Shown: positions 44,083 through 53,075, counted from the stretch's first letter. The stretch: DNA of 64,000 bases from SHZI01 sp040080965 (GCA_040080965.1 JBEBHH010000004.1:62001-126000), one strand, 5' to 3'. The notes: generated by a model from the letters alone, not told the origin. Numbers and translations: made by a program.

Positions 44083-45051
44083 TCATTGGTAACAATCCGC
44101 CGGATCACCGTCCGGCGGCATCGAGCGGGCGCGCCAGTTGGTGTCGCCAAGGGCGGCGAGAAACGGGCTGTCCGGCGGCGCCATTCGTTGGGCCAGGTCC
44201 GCCTCGCGTTGCCCGGCGGTGACGCAGCCCCGGTCGAGCAGCAGCTCGGCGAGGTTGTTGCGCGCGACCACCTGGCCTTCATCGAGCGTCAGCACCCGGC
44301 GATAGAGCGCCTCCGCCTTCGTCAACGCATTGTTCGCGTACGCACTGTTGGCTGCCGCGAACAGCAGGAGTGCGGAATCACCCCAGCGCGCGACAGCCGC
44401 GTCGAAGTTCAGTTCGACGAGCTCCTCCGGGATGCGGCCCGCGGCCGCCATCAGGGCCCGTGTGTAGCCCTCCGCTGTGGCGGTGGCGGGTAGCGCGCCG
44501 GCCGGCAGCACGATCATTCCCCAACGGCCCGACTTCTCCCACCCGGCGGCAAAGTCCCGGGCGGACTCGTGACGCCTTCGTTCGGTGCCCGAACGAAGGA
44601 TGTAGACATCCCGGCCGGGGTCGTAGCCGATGACCACGGCGAAGTGCCAGCGGCGGATCCCGGCGATCCCCAGGTCCTGGAGCACCAGCACCGGGTAGCC
44701 GGCCGCAACCTCGGCCCGCAGGTCGTCGACATCGGGGTCGATGACGAATGGCAGGCGGTCGTGGCGGCGCGTTGCCGCCAGCAGCTCGACCTGCAGGGAA
44801 CCGCGGCGCCCGGGAATGTAGACCTCCCTGGCCAGGGCCTCCGGAGTCGTCGCCGCCGCGGAGTAATTGAGGACGGTTGCGAGAGCTGCCGGGCCGCACT
44901 CGTGGATGGTCTGGGGGAAGAACGGGACTTTGCTCAGTTCCGTGAGCGGATCCTCGGGAGACGACGGCGGCTGGAGCGAGCAGGCGGTGAGCGCCATGGC
45001 GCGCACCGCCACGCCGGCCGCCGTAACCCTTCTTGAAGATGTCGATGACAC
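44083..45051 (-). CDS. PA2778-family cysteine peptidase lipoprotein with TPR-like tail
   Basis: 322 residues. Lipoprotein signal (ALTAC, Cys near 24), then a C39-like peptidase: catalytic Cys in HECGPAALATVLNYS, His in RRWHFAVVIGYD, and a following Asp. The C-terminal third is TPR-like (ANNALTKAEALYRRVLTLD, NNLAELLLDRG). The GTG at 45051 is needed for a full signal peptide; the ATG at 44997 would leave only five residues before the Cys. It overlaps the reading frame of the PA2779 gene. The pair is conserved in many bacteria and probably processes or exports a small partner. Confidence 0.85.
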   Translation of the reverse strand: MSSTSSRRVTAAGVAVRAMALTACSLQPPSSPEDPLTELSKVPFFPQTIHECGPAALATVLNYSAAATTPEALAREVYIPGRRGSLQVELLAATRRHDRLPFVIDPDVDDLRAEVAAGYPVLVLQDLGIAGIRRWHFAVVIGYDPGRDVYILRSGTERRRHESARDFAAGWEKSGRWGMIVLPAGALPATATAEGYTRALMAAAGRIPEELVELNFDAAVARWGDSALLLFAAANSAYANNALTKAEALYRRVLTLDEGQVVARNNLAELLLDRGCVTAGQREADLAQRMAPPDSPFLAALGDTNWRARSMPPDGDPADCYQ

Positions 45052-45403
45052 CAGTCCACTCGAGAATGATCAGGACTATGAACACGATGCCGATAACCGC
45101 GATGAACCCGTCACCACCAGCCGGCAGGCTATCCATGCGCTGGGAGACGTCGGCAAGCTCGCTGTCGGTGAGTGACGCCACGCGGACCATGGCATCGGCC
45201 GGGTCAACCCCGTACTTCTCCAGCTGGGCCCGGACGTCCGCCCGGGACATGGCCGCCTGGACCGACGCGATCTGGCCAGCGCGATCCGTGGCAGTCAGGT
45301 ACTCGGTGGTACCGATGACGCCCGCGGATGCCGTGGTCGTCTGCAGGCCCATCGACAGGAAGCAGCTGGCGGTAATGGCAACCAGGGTTCGGCGCAGTCT
45401 CAT
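45029..45403 (-). CDS. PA2779-family protein, stop codon apparently lost
   Basis: About 125 residues of family-like sequence: a signal region (MRLRRTLVAITASCFLS), a helical part (MSRADVRAQLEKYGVDPADA, RVASLTDSELADVSQ), LPAGGDGFIAVIG and a C-terminal helix ending IDIFKK. Members normally stop within a few residues of this point. Here the frame stays open to 44378, reading the PA2778 gene in another frame. I mark the end at the last family-like codon. ATG at 45403 with GGGAG 8 nt upstream. The palindrome at 45470 is 55-80 bp upstream. Confidence 0.75.
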
Positions 45404-45469
45404 GATCTTGTCTCCCATTGCGTGAATCACGCGTTCGGTGGAATGTACCGTCGCCCGGCCTGCCGGCTC

Positions 45470-45485
45470 TGTACGGTGTCGAACA
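45470..45485. promoter_or_regulatory. Palindrome TGTNCG-N4-CGNACA, site 6
   Basis: Reads TGTACG-GTGT-CGAACA, a full match. It lies in the 92-bp gap between Crp/Fnr 3 and the PA2779-PA2778 operon, about 75 bp before the operon start. Confidence 0.62.
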
Positions 45486-45495
45486 AAGGCCGGCA

Positions 45496-46278
45496 TCAGG
45501 GCAGCAGCAGGGCGTAGCCCCGCCTGTCCGCGGCGTAGCAGCCGCAGGCGGCGGCTTCCAGGCCGCGGCGATTCAGGACGGTGATCAGCCCGCGCTGGTA
45601 GCGGATCAGCCCGCGGCGGTGCAGGTCGCCCGCGGCGGCGGTAATGCCGACGCGGCGCACGCCCAGCATGTAGGCCAGGAATTCCTGGGTGAGATGGAAG
45701 GTGCTGGAATGGGCCCGGTCCTGGCTCATCAGCAGCCAGCGCGCGAGCCGGGGGCCGACCTTGTGAAACCGCGTGCAGGCGGCGGACGTGGCGAGCTGTC
45801 CCATCAGCACCTGGATGTAGCGCCTGAGGATGCTGTCCAGCGCCTTGCCCCGGGCCAGTTCACGGCGGAATCGCGCTGCCTCGATTCGCCAGGCGGTACC
45901 CGGACCCTGCACGAGGGCGTGCAGGGGTGTCGTGTTCACGCCGAGCACCAGCTGGGCCCCCAGCATGCCCTCGCGCCCTACCATGCCGACCTCGAGCCCG
46001 GGTTCCCCGGCGATGCGGGTCACGAGCGAGATGTAACAGTCGTCCGGGAAGTACACGTGGCGCGTGACCTCGCCGGCCTCGCACAGCACGTCGCCAAGGT
46101 TCAGCTGGACCGAAGTAGCACCCGCGAGCAGGCGCCGGTGGTCCGGCCCGGGAAGCCGGGCAAAAAGGTGATTCTGTGCGATGGCACGCTCTCCCTGGGG
46201 CTGACGAGCGTCGAATGGCGCCCGGCGGAGGCACGTGTCGCAGTCTGGGTTGGCGCTGCCCTTGCCACTGTCTGCCAC
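45496..46278 (-). CDS. Crp/Fnr family transcriptional regulator (paralogue 3)
   Basis: 260 residues from a GTG; no later in-frame start keeps the N terminus. Same architecture as the other two (HVYFPDDCYISL, MVGREGMLGAQL), but the recognition helix differs: MLGVRRVGITAAAGDLH, with Val in place of Glu and Ala for Glu. It may therefore read a variant site. cAMP-binding residues are not conserved. A one-mismatch palindrome overlaps its start codon, and a full match lies just past its stop in front of the PA2779 operon. Confidence 0.88.
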   Translation of the reverse strand: MADSGKGSANPDCDTCLRRAPFDARQPQGERAIAQNHLFARLPGPDHRRLLAGATSVQLNLGDVLCEAGEVTRHVYFPDDCYISLVTRIAGEPGLEVGMVGREGMLGAQLVLGVNTTPLHALVQGPGTAWRIEAARFRRELARGKALDSILRRYIQVLMGQLATSAACTRFHKVGPRLARWLLMSQDRAHSSTFHLTQEFLAYMLGVRRVGITAAAGDLHRRGLIRYQRGLITVLNRRGLEAAACGCYAADRRGYALLLP

Positions 46279-46284
46279 CGTACA
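46269..46284. promoter_or_regulatory. Palindrome TGTNCG-N4-CGNACA, site 7 (one mismatch)
   Basis: Plus strand TGTCTG-CCAC-CGTACA. It overlaps the GTG of Crp/Fnr 3, where a bound protein would repress, and lies about 80 bp before the divergent glycine-zipper gene, where it could activate. Confidence 0.5.
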
Positions 46285-46355
46285 GACGGATTGGTGGCTG
46301 ATGGGTGAGGCTGCGGAGGACTTCGGACCCGGAGTCGATTCAACAGGTAAGAGTC

Positions 46356-46883
46356 ATGAACAAACAGCTCGTTATAGGCAGCGTCGCCGGCGCGCTCGCC
46401 GTCACGGCGATCGCCGCGGTGGGCGGCTACCGGCTGCTGGACAAGGCCAATTACGCCGAAGTCCTCGCCGTGGAGCCCTCCATGAAGACCGTCAGCGTGC
46501 CGCGCAAGGAGTGCCGGGACCAGATGGTCACGGTAACCCGTCCGACGAAGGATCCGAACCAGATTGCCGGCACGGTCGCGGGCGCGGTGATCGGCGGCGT
46601 GCTGGGCAACCAGGTGGGCGGCGGTGACGGCAAGAAGCTGGCCACGGTCGGCGGCGCGGTCGGCGGCGGCTACGCCGGGAACAAGATCCAGGAAGGCATG
46701 CAGGAACGGAACACCTACCAGGAGTCCCAGCGGACCTGCGAGACAGTGCGTGACTCCAGCCGGCAGCAGGACGGGTACGACGTGACCTACCGGCTCAATG
46801 GCCAGGACCAGGTCGTCCACATGGACCATGACCCGGGCAAGCGCATCGCCCTGGAGAACGGCCAGCTGGTGCTGGACCGTTAG
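46356..46883 (+). CDS. Glycine-zipper (2TM) envelope protein
   Basis: 175 residues: N-terminal signal/anchor (IGSVAGALAVTAIAAVGGY), then a Gly-zipper segment IAGTVAGAVIGGVLGNQVGGG and VGGAVGGGYAGNKIQEGMQ, then a soluble tail with CETVRDSSRQQDGYDVTYRL and two conserved cysteines (KECRDQ, RTCETV). This is the SlyB/Rick_17kDa-like layout; such proteins sit in the outer membrane or periplasm and are linked to envelope stress. Confidence 0.87.
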   Translation: MNKQLVIGSVAGALAVTAIAAVGGYRLLDKANYAEVLAVEPSMKTVSVPRKECRDQMVTVTRPTKDPNQIAGTVAGAVIGGVLGNQVGGGDGKKLATVGGAVGGGYAGNKIQEGMQERNTYQESQRTCETVRDSSRQQDGYDVTYRLNGQDQVVHMDHDPGKRIALENGQLVLDR

Positions 46884-46892
46884 CCCGGCGCG

Positions 46893-47429
46893 TCAGCGCG
46901 CCTGCGCCGGTGCTCCGGTGCCGGCAGGTGCCACCGACAGGCTGTCGGTGCCCCGGTTGTCCGCGATCGCGCCGATCTGCCAGGTATCGCCCGCCCGCAC
47001 GAGGAGATAGACCTCGGTAAAGGCGTCCTTGCGGCTCTTGCCGCTGCGCTCGACCGTCTCGCTGGCGACCTTCGTCCAGACCGTCGCCAGGTCGCCGTCG
47101 ACGCGGGTGTCGAGAATTTCCGGCACACGCGTGTAGGTCGTGGTCACCGAGAACAGCACGGGCCCGATCGTGGACCAGTGCGTCCTGAGATCGCTCGTGA
47201 TGCCGCCCGGACCGGCCGTTACGCCGGCATGGGCAGCCCGCAGGGTGTACTGGACGGACCCCTTCGCCAGCAGCGCGGTGGCGTCCTCGAGCTTGCGGCT
47301 GCTGACCGCCCGGTTGAAGGCCTTCACGACCTCCGCGGGTCCTGCGCCCGCGGGTTTGGCACCGGCGGCTCGCGATGCTCCCGGAAGCAGCGCAAGGGCG
47401 ATGATGATGGCGAACAGAGCCTGCTTCAC
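46893..47429 (-). CDS. Secreted SnoaL/NTF2-like protein
   Basis: 178 residues, signal peptide (about 1-22, ending SRAAG), then a cone-like alpha+beta domain typical of NTF2/DUF4440 proteins (VVKAFNRAVSSRKLEDATALL, WTKVASETVERSGKSRKDAFTE). GTG at 47429 because GGAGG lies 6 nt upstream. Convergent with the glycine-zipper gene. No catalytic residues can be assigned; function unknown. Confidence 0.75.
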   Translation of the reverse strand: MKQALFAIIIALALLPGASRAAGAKPAGAGPAEVVKAFNRAVSSRKLEDATALLAKGSVQYTLRAAHAGVTAGPGGITSDLRTHWSTIGPVLFSVTTTYTRVPEILDTRVDGDLATVWTKVASETVERSGKSRKDAFTEVYLLVRAGDTWQIGAIADNRGTDSLSVAPAGTGAPAQAR

Positions 47430-47582
47430 GACACACCTCCCGATGCCGCGAAACACCACGGCCGGGTTGCACCTTACGCCGTGCCGGGCCGCGCTCCAGT
47501 AGGTACAAGTCCGTAACTGCCGGGCGGGCACAGGCACCCGAACCTGGCCCACAATAGGGGCTCACAGTCACAAGGACGTCCC

Positions 47583-48131
47583 GTGAACCAGTTGACCCGC
47601 ACCGAGCATTACAACAGCGTCAGCAAGGCCCTCCACTGGCTGATCGCCCTCCTGGCCTTCTCGCAACTGGCCATGGGCAAGTTCTTCGAGGTGGAGGCGG
47701 ACGAATCGGCCAGCCTGTTCGGCTGGCACACCGCGCTCGGGCTGCTGGTGCTGGCGCTGATGGTCGTGCGCCTCGGGTGGCGTCTCACCCACGCCGTGCC
47801 CGCGTTGCCGCGGAACACGCCGGGCTGGCAGGAGTTTGCGGCAAAGGCCACGCACTTCGCCTTCTACGCGCTGCTGATCGCCCTGCCCCTCTCCGGCTGG
47901 CTGTTGACGTCCGCGGAGGGCGACGCCGTGTCCTTCCTGGGCTGGTTCAGCGTTCCCGCGCTGCCGGTGCCGGGTGGCGAAGCCAGTGAGGACTTCATCG
48001 AAGAGACCCACGAGGTGCTCGGCAATGTGCTGCTGGTGCTCGCCGGCATCCACGTGCTCGCGGGCCTGAAGCACCACTACCTCGACCGGGACGACGTCCT
48101 CATCAGGATGATGCCGGGCGCCCGGCGCTAG
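47583..48131 (+). CDS. Cytochrome b561
   Basis: 182 residues with four membrane helices and the four heme His expected for the bacterial CybB type: SKALHWLIALLAF, LFGWHTALGLLVL, ETHEVLGNVLL and AGIHVLAGLKHHYLDRD. It oxidises ubiquinol and can pass electrons to superoxide. GTG start with AAGGA upstream. The 3' end overlaps the YihY gene by 29 bp, tail to tail. Confidence 0.9.
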   Translation: MNQLTRTEHYNSVSKALHWLIALLAFSQLAMGKFFEVEADESASLFGWHTALGLLVLALMVVRLGWRLTHAVPALPRNTPGWQEFAAKATHFAFYALLIALPLSGWLLTSAEGDAVSFLGWFSVPALPVPGGEASEDFIEETHEVLGNVLLVLAGIHVLAGLKHHYLDRDDVLIRMMPGARR

Positions 48132-49437
48132 GCGCGCCCTGGCTGGCCAGCTCGGCGAGGGTCGTGCCGGCCGTCAGCCCGGCGATCGCGGCGTCGAGCC
48201 GGGCAGCAACCTCATCGACGGGACCCGACCACGCCGGGTCCACGAGCGACCCGGTCTCGCCGCCATCCCTCACGGCGGCCAGGATCGCCGCCAGCGTGAT
48301 ACGTGACATGTCGCGCCCTGGCACCAGCGCCTCGTCCTGGGTGACACCGATCAGGCCCGCCTTCTCGAGTACCGCAATCACCGGCTCCAGCGTGCGGCCC
48401 GGAATCCGCGTCGTGGCGGAGATCGTCTCCACGGTGCAGCGCGAACTGCCGCCGCCGAAGGCCAGCCCGACGAGGTACATGACATTCAGCGCGATCCGCT
48501 CGCGAAGCCCGTTGGAGATGGCGGGCTCCTGCCTGCCCACCCGCAGGTACTCCGGGTTCTGGACATAGAACGCGATCTGCGCGCCCAGCAGGAGAATCAG
48601 CCAGCTCACGTACAACCAGATCAGCGCCGAGATGGCAACGGCGAACGTGCTGTAGATGGCGCTCCGGGCACTCGACATGGCGACGATCGAGGCGAATACG
48701 GCGCCCACGAACGACCACGCGGTCCCTGCAACGACGCCCCCCGTCGCGGCGGGAGCCAGGCGCACGGTGGTGTTGGGCAAAAAACGGTACAGGAACGTGA
48801 AGGCGGCAATGACCAGGACGTAGGGAATGATTTCCCCCGCCCAGAGCAGCGCTGTTCCGAAGGGCTCCATTCCGGCGATCCGCTGCACGAGCGTGTCGCT
48901 GCTGATGGACGCGATCAGTCCCAGGGCGGTGGTCACGACCACCGGGCCGACCAGGAGAACCGTGATGTACTCGGTCAGGCGCCGGGCGAGGCTCCGGGGC
49001 CGCGTGACCTGCCAGACGTGATTGAAGCTGCTCTCGACTTCCTGGACCATCGCCACGGCCGTGTAGATGAGGAACGCCAGCGACAGCGACCCGAGCACGC
49101 CGCCCTCGACGCTGTCGACGGCCCGGATCACCGCATCCGTGATCTCGACACCCTTGGCACCCAGCGGATCCATGAGCCGGTAGAGCTGGGGCTTGAGGCT
49201 GTTGTGGACGCCGAAGACCTTGATCAGGGAAAAGCTGAACGCGAGGAGCGGCACGGTGGAGAGCAGCGTGATGTACACGAGGCTCATTGCCCGGAGGGTC
49301 AGCTGGCCGGTGAAGACGTCGCGAAGCAGCGCGTAGGCATACCGGGCGACGGTGACTGGGAACCGGACGACGCCGGGCTGGCCCGACAATTCAGGCCGCC
49401 ACAGCGCGTCTCGGATGGCCGCCGCCAGGGGTCTCAT
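48103..49437 (-). CDS. YihY/BrkB family inner membrane protein
   Basis: 444 residues. About six membrane helices in the first 300 residues (LRAMSLVYITLLSTVPLLAFSF, then SFNHVWQVTRPRSLARRL, then the SAIYSTFAVAISALIWLYVSW core typical of YihY). The C-terminal 140 residues form a soluble winged-helix-like domain (TVETISATTRIPGRTLEPVI), present in the longer members. An AT-rich TATATA patch lies eight bases before the ATG at 49437, so the transcript may have little leader. Function is not established; earlier claims of RNase BN activity were withdrawn. Confidence 0.88.
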   Translation of the reverse strand: MRPLAAAIRDALWRPELSGQPGVVRFPVTVARYAYALLRDVFTGQLTLRAMSLVYITLLSTVPLLAFSFSLIKVFGVHNSLKPQLYRLMDPLGAKGVEITDAVIRAVDSVEGGVLGSLSLAFLIYTAVAMVQEVESSFNHVWQVTRPRSLARRLTEYITVLLVGPVVVTTALGLIASISSDTLVQRIAGMEPFGTALLWAGEIIPYVLVIAAFTFLYRFLPNTTVRLAPAATGGVVAGTAWSFVGAVFASIVAMSSARSAIYSTFAVAISALIWLYVSWLILLLGAQIAFYVQNPEYLRVGRQEPAISNGLRERIALNVMYLVGLAFGGGSSRCTVETISATTRIPGRTLEPVIAVLEKAGLIGVTQDEALVPGRDMSRITLAAILAAVRDGGETGSLVDPAWSGPVDEVAARLDAAIAGLTAGTTLAELASQGAPSAGRPASS

Positions 49438-49475
49438 GCCCCAGTATATATTTGGTCGGGGCCTTCCCCGCGCAG

Positions 49476-50603
49476 CTAGCCGGCCGAGGCAGGCCGCAGC
49501 GGCACCGTCTGGTGCACCCAGTTGCTCGGATCCGCCCGCCGCGCCGGTGACGGGATCACGAGCACGTGCTCCCGGCTCAGCTGGTCGAAGCGCTCCTGGT
49601 CGATCTCGTAGCCCTGCTTTGCCCACTTGAACACGCGCTTCCGGAAGGCCAGCTCCATGCCGTCCGTTTCCGTGAGGAACTCCTCCGACAGCGAGGGCGG
49701 GGTGCGCTGGGGCTTCACGGACTCCACGACCCACAGGTCCTCCTTCACGGCCTGGAGGATGCCCGCCATGCGCTCCGCGTCGTACTCGGGCTCCCGCAGG
49801 TAGTTCCGGGCCTGCCAGCCGATGGCGCGGCTGCGCCCCACGTCGATCGGGGTCCTGGCCGTGTAGTTGATCTGGCTCATGCCCTCGCGGAAGGTCGGCT
49901 GGATCCGGTGGCACAGCCCCACCAGGCTGAACTCCAGCGCCACCTGGGTCGAGCTGCGCTCGGCGCCCAGCAGCTTCGCAATCTCGCCGCTCTTCTGGTC
50001 GAGCTTCGGCGCCGGCTTCACGCGGCTGACCCGCGCGTTCCACTCGCCCTCCTCGATCGGCTGGGTTGTAAGCTTCGGATTGCGCTTGCTGCCGAAGGCC
50101 CGGTGGACGAAGTTGGTGTGGGCCGTGTCGAGGGAGTTCTCCTCGAAGCGCACCCAGTTGGCCTGGGCCTCGAACTGGTAGGGAATGCGGTGCCAGTTCT
50201 CCGGGTCATCGTACTCGGGGAAGAGGTCGGGCACCTTCGGCCGCTCGTTCTCCGGGAGGTCGCCGAGGAATGCCCAGACCCAGCCGTACTTCTCCATGGT
50301 CGGGTAGCTGTCGACGCGGACGCGCTTCGGGATGCGGGCGTCGGGCCCCAGCGCCGGGATATTGGTGCAGGCGCCGTCGGCGCCGAATTCCCAGCCGTGA
50401 TACGGGCAGGCGACACGGCCGCCGCAGACTTCGCCCCGGGCCAGCGAGGCGCCCCGGTGGCAGCACACGTCACTCAGGCAGACGGCGTTGCCGGCCGCGT
50501 CCCGCAGCAGGACGAAATCGCAGCCCAGCATGCGCACACCGAAGGGCTTGTCCCGGGTCACTTCGGCGGCATTCGCCGCCACGTACCAGTTGTTGATCAG
50601 CAT
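49476..50603 (-). CDS. Rieske non-heme iron oxygenase, alpha subunit
   Basis: 375 residues. Rieske ligands in CCHRGAS and CPYHGWEFG; catalytic iron site NSLDTAHTNFVH (NxxDxxHxxxxH complete). It opens LINNWYVAANAAEV and ends RVFKWAKQGYE...PSPARRADPSNWV, very like the oxygenase at 20006, so these two are close paralogues. It lies 4 nt after the next oxygenase gene on the same strand; the two form an operon. No reductase is adjacent. Substrate unknown; the VanA-like type demethylates or hydroxylates aromatic compounds. Confidence 0.9.
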   Translation of the reverse strand: MLINNWYVAANAAEVTRDKPFGVRMLGCDFVLLRDAAGNAVCLSDVCCHRGASLARGEVCGGRVACPYHGWEFGADGACTNIPALGPDARIPKRVRVDSYPTMEKYGWVWAFLGDLPENERPKVPDLFPEYDDPENWHRIPYQFEAQANWVRFEENSLDTAHTNFVHRAFGSKRNPKLTTQPIEEGEWNARVSRVKPAPKLDQKSGEIAKLLGAERSSTQVALEFSLVGLCHRIQPTFREGMSQINYTARTPIDVGRSRAIGWQARNYLREPEYDAERMAGILQAVKEDLWVVESVKPQRTPPSLSEEFLTETDGMELAFRKRVFKWAKQGYEIDQERFDQLSREHVLVIPSPARRADPSNWVHQTVPLRPASAG

Positions 50604-50607
50604 CAAC

Positions 50608-51768
50608 CTACTCCTTGCCGGCCGCGCGAACCCGGCTGGCCGCCTTCTCCGGCGCCGCGACCACCGGGATCGCGGGCAGCACCCAGCTCTTCGCCTGCCG
50701 GCGGCCGGGACTCGGAATGGCGTAGGCCACCCGGTCCTCGTCGGCACGGACTTTCGCGGTGTCGATGCGCCAGCCGCGCTCTTCCCAGTCACGGCAGTAC
50801 TCGCGGTAGCGGCCGATGGCCTTGTCGGCCGGCACGAGGAACTCGTGGGCGTTGTGGCCCGGCGTGAGCTTGGGGTGCACCGGCTCCAGCACGTAGCGGT
50901 CCTGCTCGGCAATGAAGACGCCCCGCTGCTGGATCGTGTTGTCGTACTTCGGATCGACCAGGTAGTTGCGGCCGAAGAGTACGTAGATCCGGTCCAGCTT
51001 CTCGGTGACCGGGGTGTGAAACGCGTAACCGTGCATCCAGGCCTTGTCGGAGATGTGAATGTAAGTCCAGGTCGTGTTCGGCCCGTGATTGCCGGCGCCG
51101 CCGGTGGCGTAGTCGTCGCCGCTGCGGCCAGACGCCTCGTGCATGTCCCGGTTCGGCAGTGGCGGCGCATACATCCTGTTGAGGAAACCGGTGCCCCACG
51201 GCTTGTCGATCAGCGTCACCTCGTCGACCTTGTAGTCCTCCCGGACGCCAAGGAAGCCGTGGGTCGGGTGGGTGAACTCGTTGTGCGCCGGGTCCATGGT
51301 GTTCTCGACGGAGCGCTTGTAGTCGATCTGCCAGTCCATCTTCAGCACGATGAACCGCCAGCTCGCCTCGTCGAACTCGGGGATCGGCAGGATCTCCGGA
51401 CGCTCGGCCTCTGGCAGGTCGCCCAGGAAAACGTGGACCAGGCCGTACTTCTCGACGACGGGATAGGCATCCACCCGGGTCCGGTCGGGAATCTTCGCGT
51501 CCGGCCCCAGTGACGGGATCCGCACGCAGGCGCCGTCACCGTTGAACGTCCACCCGTGGTACGGGCATTCGATGCAGTCGCGCCGGATGCGGCCGTCGGC
51601 GAGGGAGCCGGAACGGTGCGTGCAGGTGTCGCTGACACAGCGCACCACGCCCTTCGAATCCCGCCACAGCGCAAGGCGCTGCCCGAGCATCTGCACCTTC
51701 AGCGGCTTCTCGGCCCCGAAGATCACTTCGCCGCTCTCGGCGGCCACGTACCAGAAATTGATGAACAC
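50608..51768 (-). CDS. Rieske non-heme iron oxygenase, alpha subunit
   Basis: 386 residues. Rieske ligands CTHRSGS and CPYHGWTFN; iron site NTMDPAHNEFTH complete. The middle differs from the other two oxygenases in this window (WTYIHISDKAWMHGYAFHTP), so substrate specificity is probably different. First gene of a two-oxygenase operon. It could act on a sequential step with its neighbour, or the pair could be a hetero-oligomer with both metal sites intact; sequence alone does not decide. Confidence 0.9.
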   Translation of the reverse strand: MFINFWYVAAESGEVIFGAEKPLKVQMLGQRLALWRDSKGVVRCVSDTCTHRSGSLADGRIRRDCIECPYHGWTFNGDGACVRIPSLGPDAKIPDRTRVDAYPVVEKYGLVHVFLGDLPEAERPEILPIPEFDEASWRFIVLKMDWQIDYKRSVENTMDPAHNEFTHPTHGFLGVREDYKVDEVTLIDKPWGTGFLNRMYAPPLPNRDMHEASGRSGDDYATGGAGNHGPNTTWTYIHISDKAWMHGYAFHTPVTEKLDRIYVLFGRNYLVDPKYDNTIQQRGVFIAEQDRYVLEPVHPKLTPGHNAHEFLVPADKAIGRYREYCRDWEERGWRIDTAKVRADEDRVAYAIPSPGRRQAKSWVLPAIPVVAAPEKAASRVRAAGKE

Positions 51769-51830
51769 TGTGCTGCCCTCCTCTTTGCGCCCGAGGTTAT
51801 CTCCGGGCGGGAGAGACGCGATTCGGAAAA

Positions 51831-52607
51831 CTACCTAGGCGCTGCGGCGGCCGGCGGGCTCCGCGGCCGCAACGCCAGGTGCAGCACCGCCGTGGCGGCG
51901 AATGAGTCCAGGAAAGCCGGAATGAGACCGATTCGCGGCAACAGCAGCGCCAGTGCGAGCGCGAACGCGGCGACCGACCACATGCCGCGGCACATGCCGG
52001 CGAGGAAGCGCACCGCCGAGTCACGGCCATGCAGCGCGTGGCTGAAGCTCGCCACGATCGAGGCGACGAGCGGAAAGATGGCGGCGTAGCCGGCGAGCCG
52101 CGGACCGAAGGCGGCGGCCAGCGCGCTGGTTACGAAGATCAGCAGCACGCCGACCAGCATCCGCGCCGGCAGTTCGAGCCGATTCGGCTTCTGCGGCAAC
52201 GGCAGCCCCGGTGGCGTCCGGACCAGGGCCATGGCCAGGGCCAGTCCGGTGCCGCCGATGGCCGCCGACACACCGAGCCCTGCTGGCGCGCGGGTCAGCA
52301 GCGCCACAGCAATCCCCCAGCCCAGGTAACCCATGAGCACGGACTGCCACCAGCGGAACCGGGCACTGAGGTACGCGTAGAGCACCACGAAGAGCATGGT
52401 GGGCGCGATGCCCGCCACCGCGGCCCCCGCGGCCCGCGCCCCGAAGGCGGCTCCTTGCTCCAGGGTCACCACGAGCAGCACCGGGCCCGCGACGATGGGG
52501 AAGCTGCCGAGCCAGCCGGCGACGTTCGAGCCCCACCGGCGCGCGACCAGCGTGACCGTGGCCAGCAGGGACGGGACGAGCAGCAGCTTGACGATCAGGA
52601 TCAGCAA
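51831..52607 (-). CDS. Integral membrane protein with an apparent internal duplication
   Basis: 258 residues, about eight to nine helices. The two halves look alike: VAGWLGSFPIVAGPVLLVV with EQGAAFGARAAGAAVAG in the first, and LAGYAAIFPLVASIVASFS with HGRDSAVRFLAGMCRGM in the second. An inverted-repeat transporter is a reasonable guess. I do not recognise the family. It lies next to the Rieske operon on the same strand but 62 nt upstream of it. Confidence 0.7.
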   Translation of the reverse strand: MLILIVKLLLVPSLLATVTLVARRWGSNVAGWLGSFPIVAGPVLLVVTLEQGAAFGARAAGAAVAGIAPTMLFVVLYAYLSARFRWWQSVLMGYLGWGIAVALLTRAPAGLGVSAAIGGTGLALAMALVRTPPGLPLPQKPNRLELPARMLVGVLLIFVTSALAAAFGPRLAGYAAIFPLVASIVASFSHALHGRDSAVRFLAGMCRGMWSVAAFALALALLLPRIGLIPAFLDSFAATAVLHLALRPRSPPAAAAPR

Positions 52608-52703
52608 CGGGGCACGTCCCTCCAGCGGGCGCCCATCCTAACCCCCGGGCGGCTGGGCCGGCTGCGGAGCTATTATTCCCCGAACCGGAAAAGGAGCCCG
52701 CCC

Positions 52704-53075
52704 ATGGCCAACTATGTCGACGGATTCATCATTCCCGTGCCGAAGCGGAAGACCGAGGCCTACCGGCGCATTGCACGGAAGGCCGGAAAAGTCTGGCTCG
52801 AGCACGGTGCGCTGGAATACCGGGAATGCATGGCGGATGACGTGAAGCCCGGCAAGTACACGTCGTTCCCCCAGAGCGTCAAGCTGAAGAAGGGCGAGGT
52901 CGTCTGGTTCTCCTGGATCGTCTACAGGTCCCGGAAGCACCGCGACCAGGTCAACGCGAAGGTGATGAAGGACCCGCGGCTGGCTTCGATGATGACTCCG
53001 AAAGCCATGCCCTTTGACGTCAAGCGGATGATTTTCGGTGGCTTCAGCGTGATGGTCGATTTCGCGGCACGCTGA
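52704..53075 (+). CDS. DUF1428 family protein (YbaA-like)
   Basis: 123 residues, soluble. It begins MANYVDGFIIPVPKRKTEAY and has the family middle YRECMADDVKPGK and KEGEVVWFSWIVYRSR-like segment (here KKGEVVWFSWIVYRSR), then MPFDVKRMIFGGFSVMVDF. Ferredoxin-like dimeric barrel fold is expected; function unknown. AAGGAG 7 nt before the ATG. Overlaps the next gene tail to tail by 32 bp. Confidence 0.9.
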   Translation: MANYVDGFIIPVPKRKTEAYRRIARKAGKVWLEHGALEYRECMADDVKPGKYTSFPQSVKLKKGEVVWFSWIVYRSRKHRDQVNAKVMKDPRLASMMTPKAMPFDVKRMIFGGFSVMVDFAAR

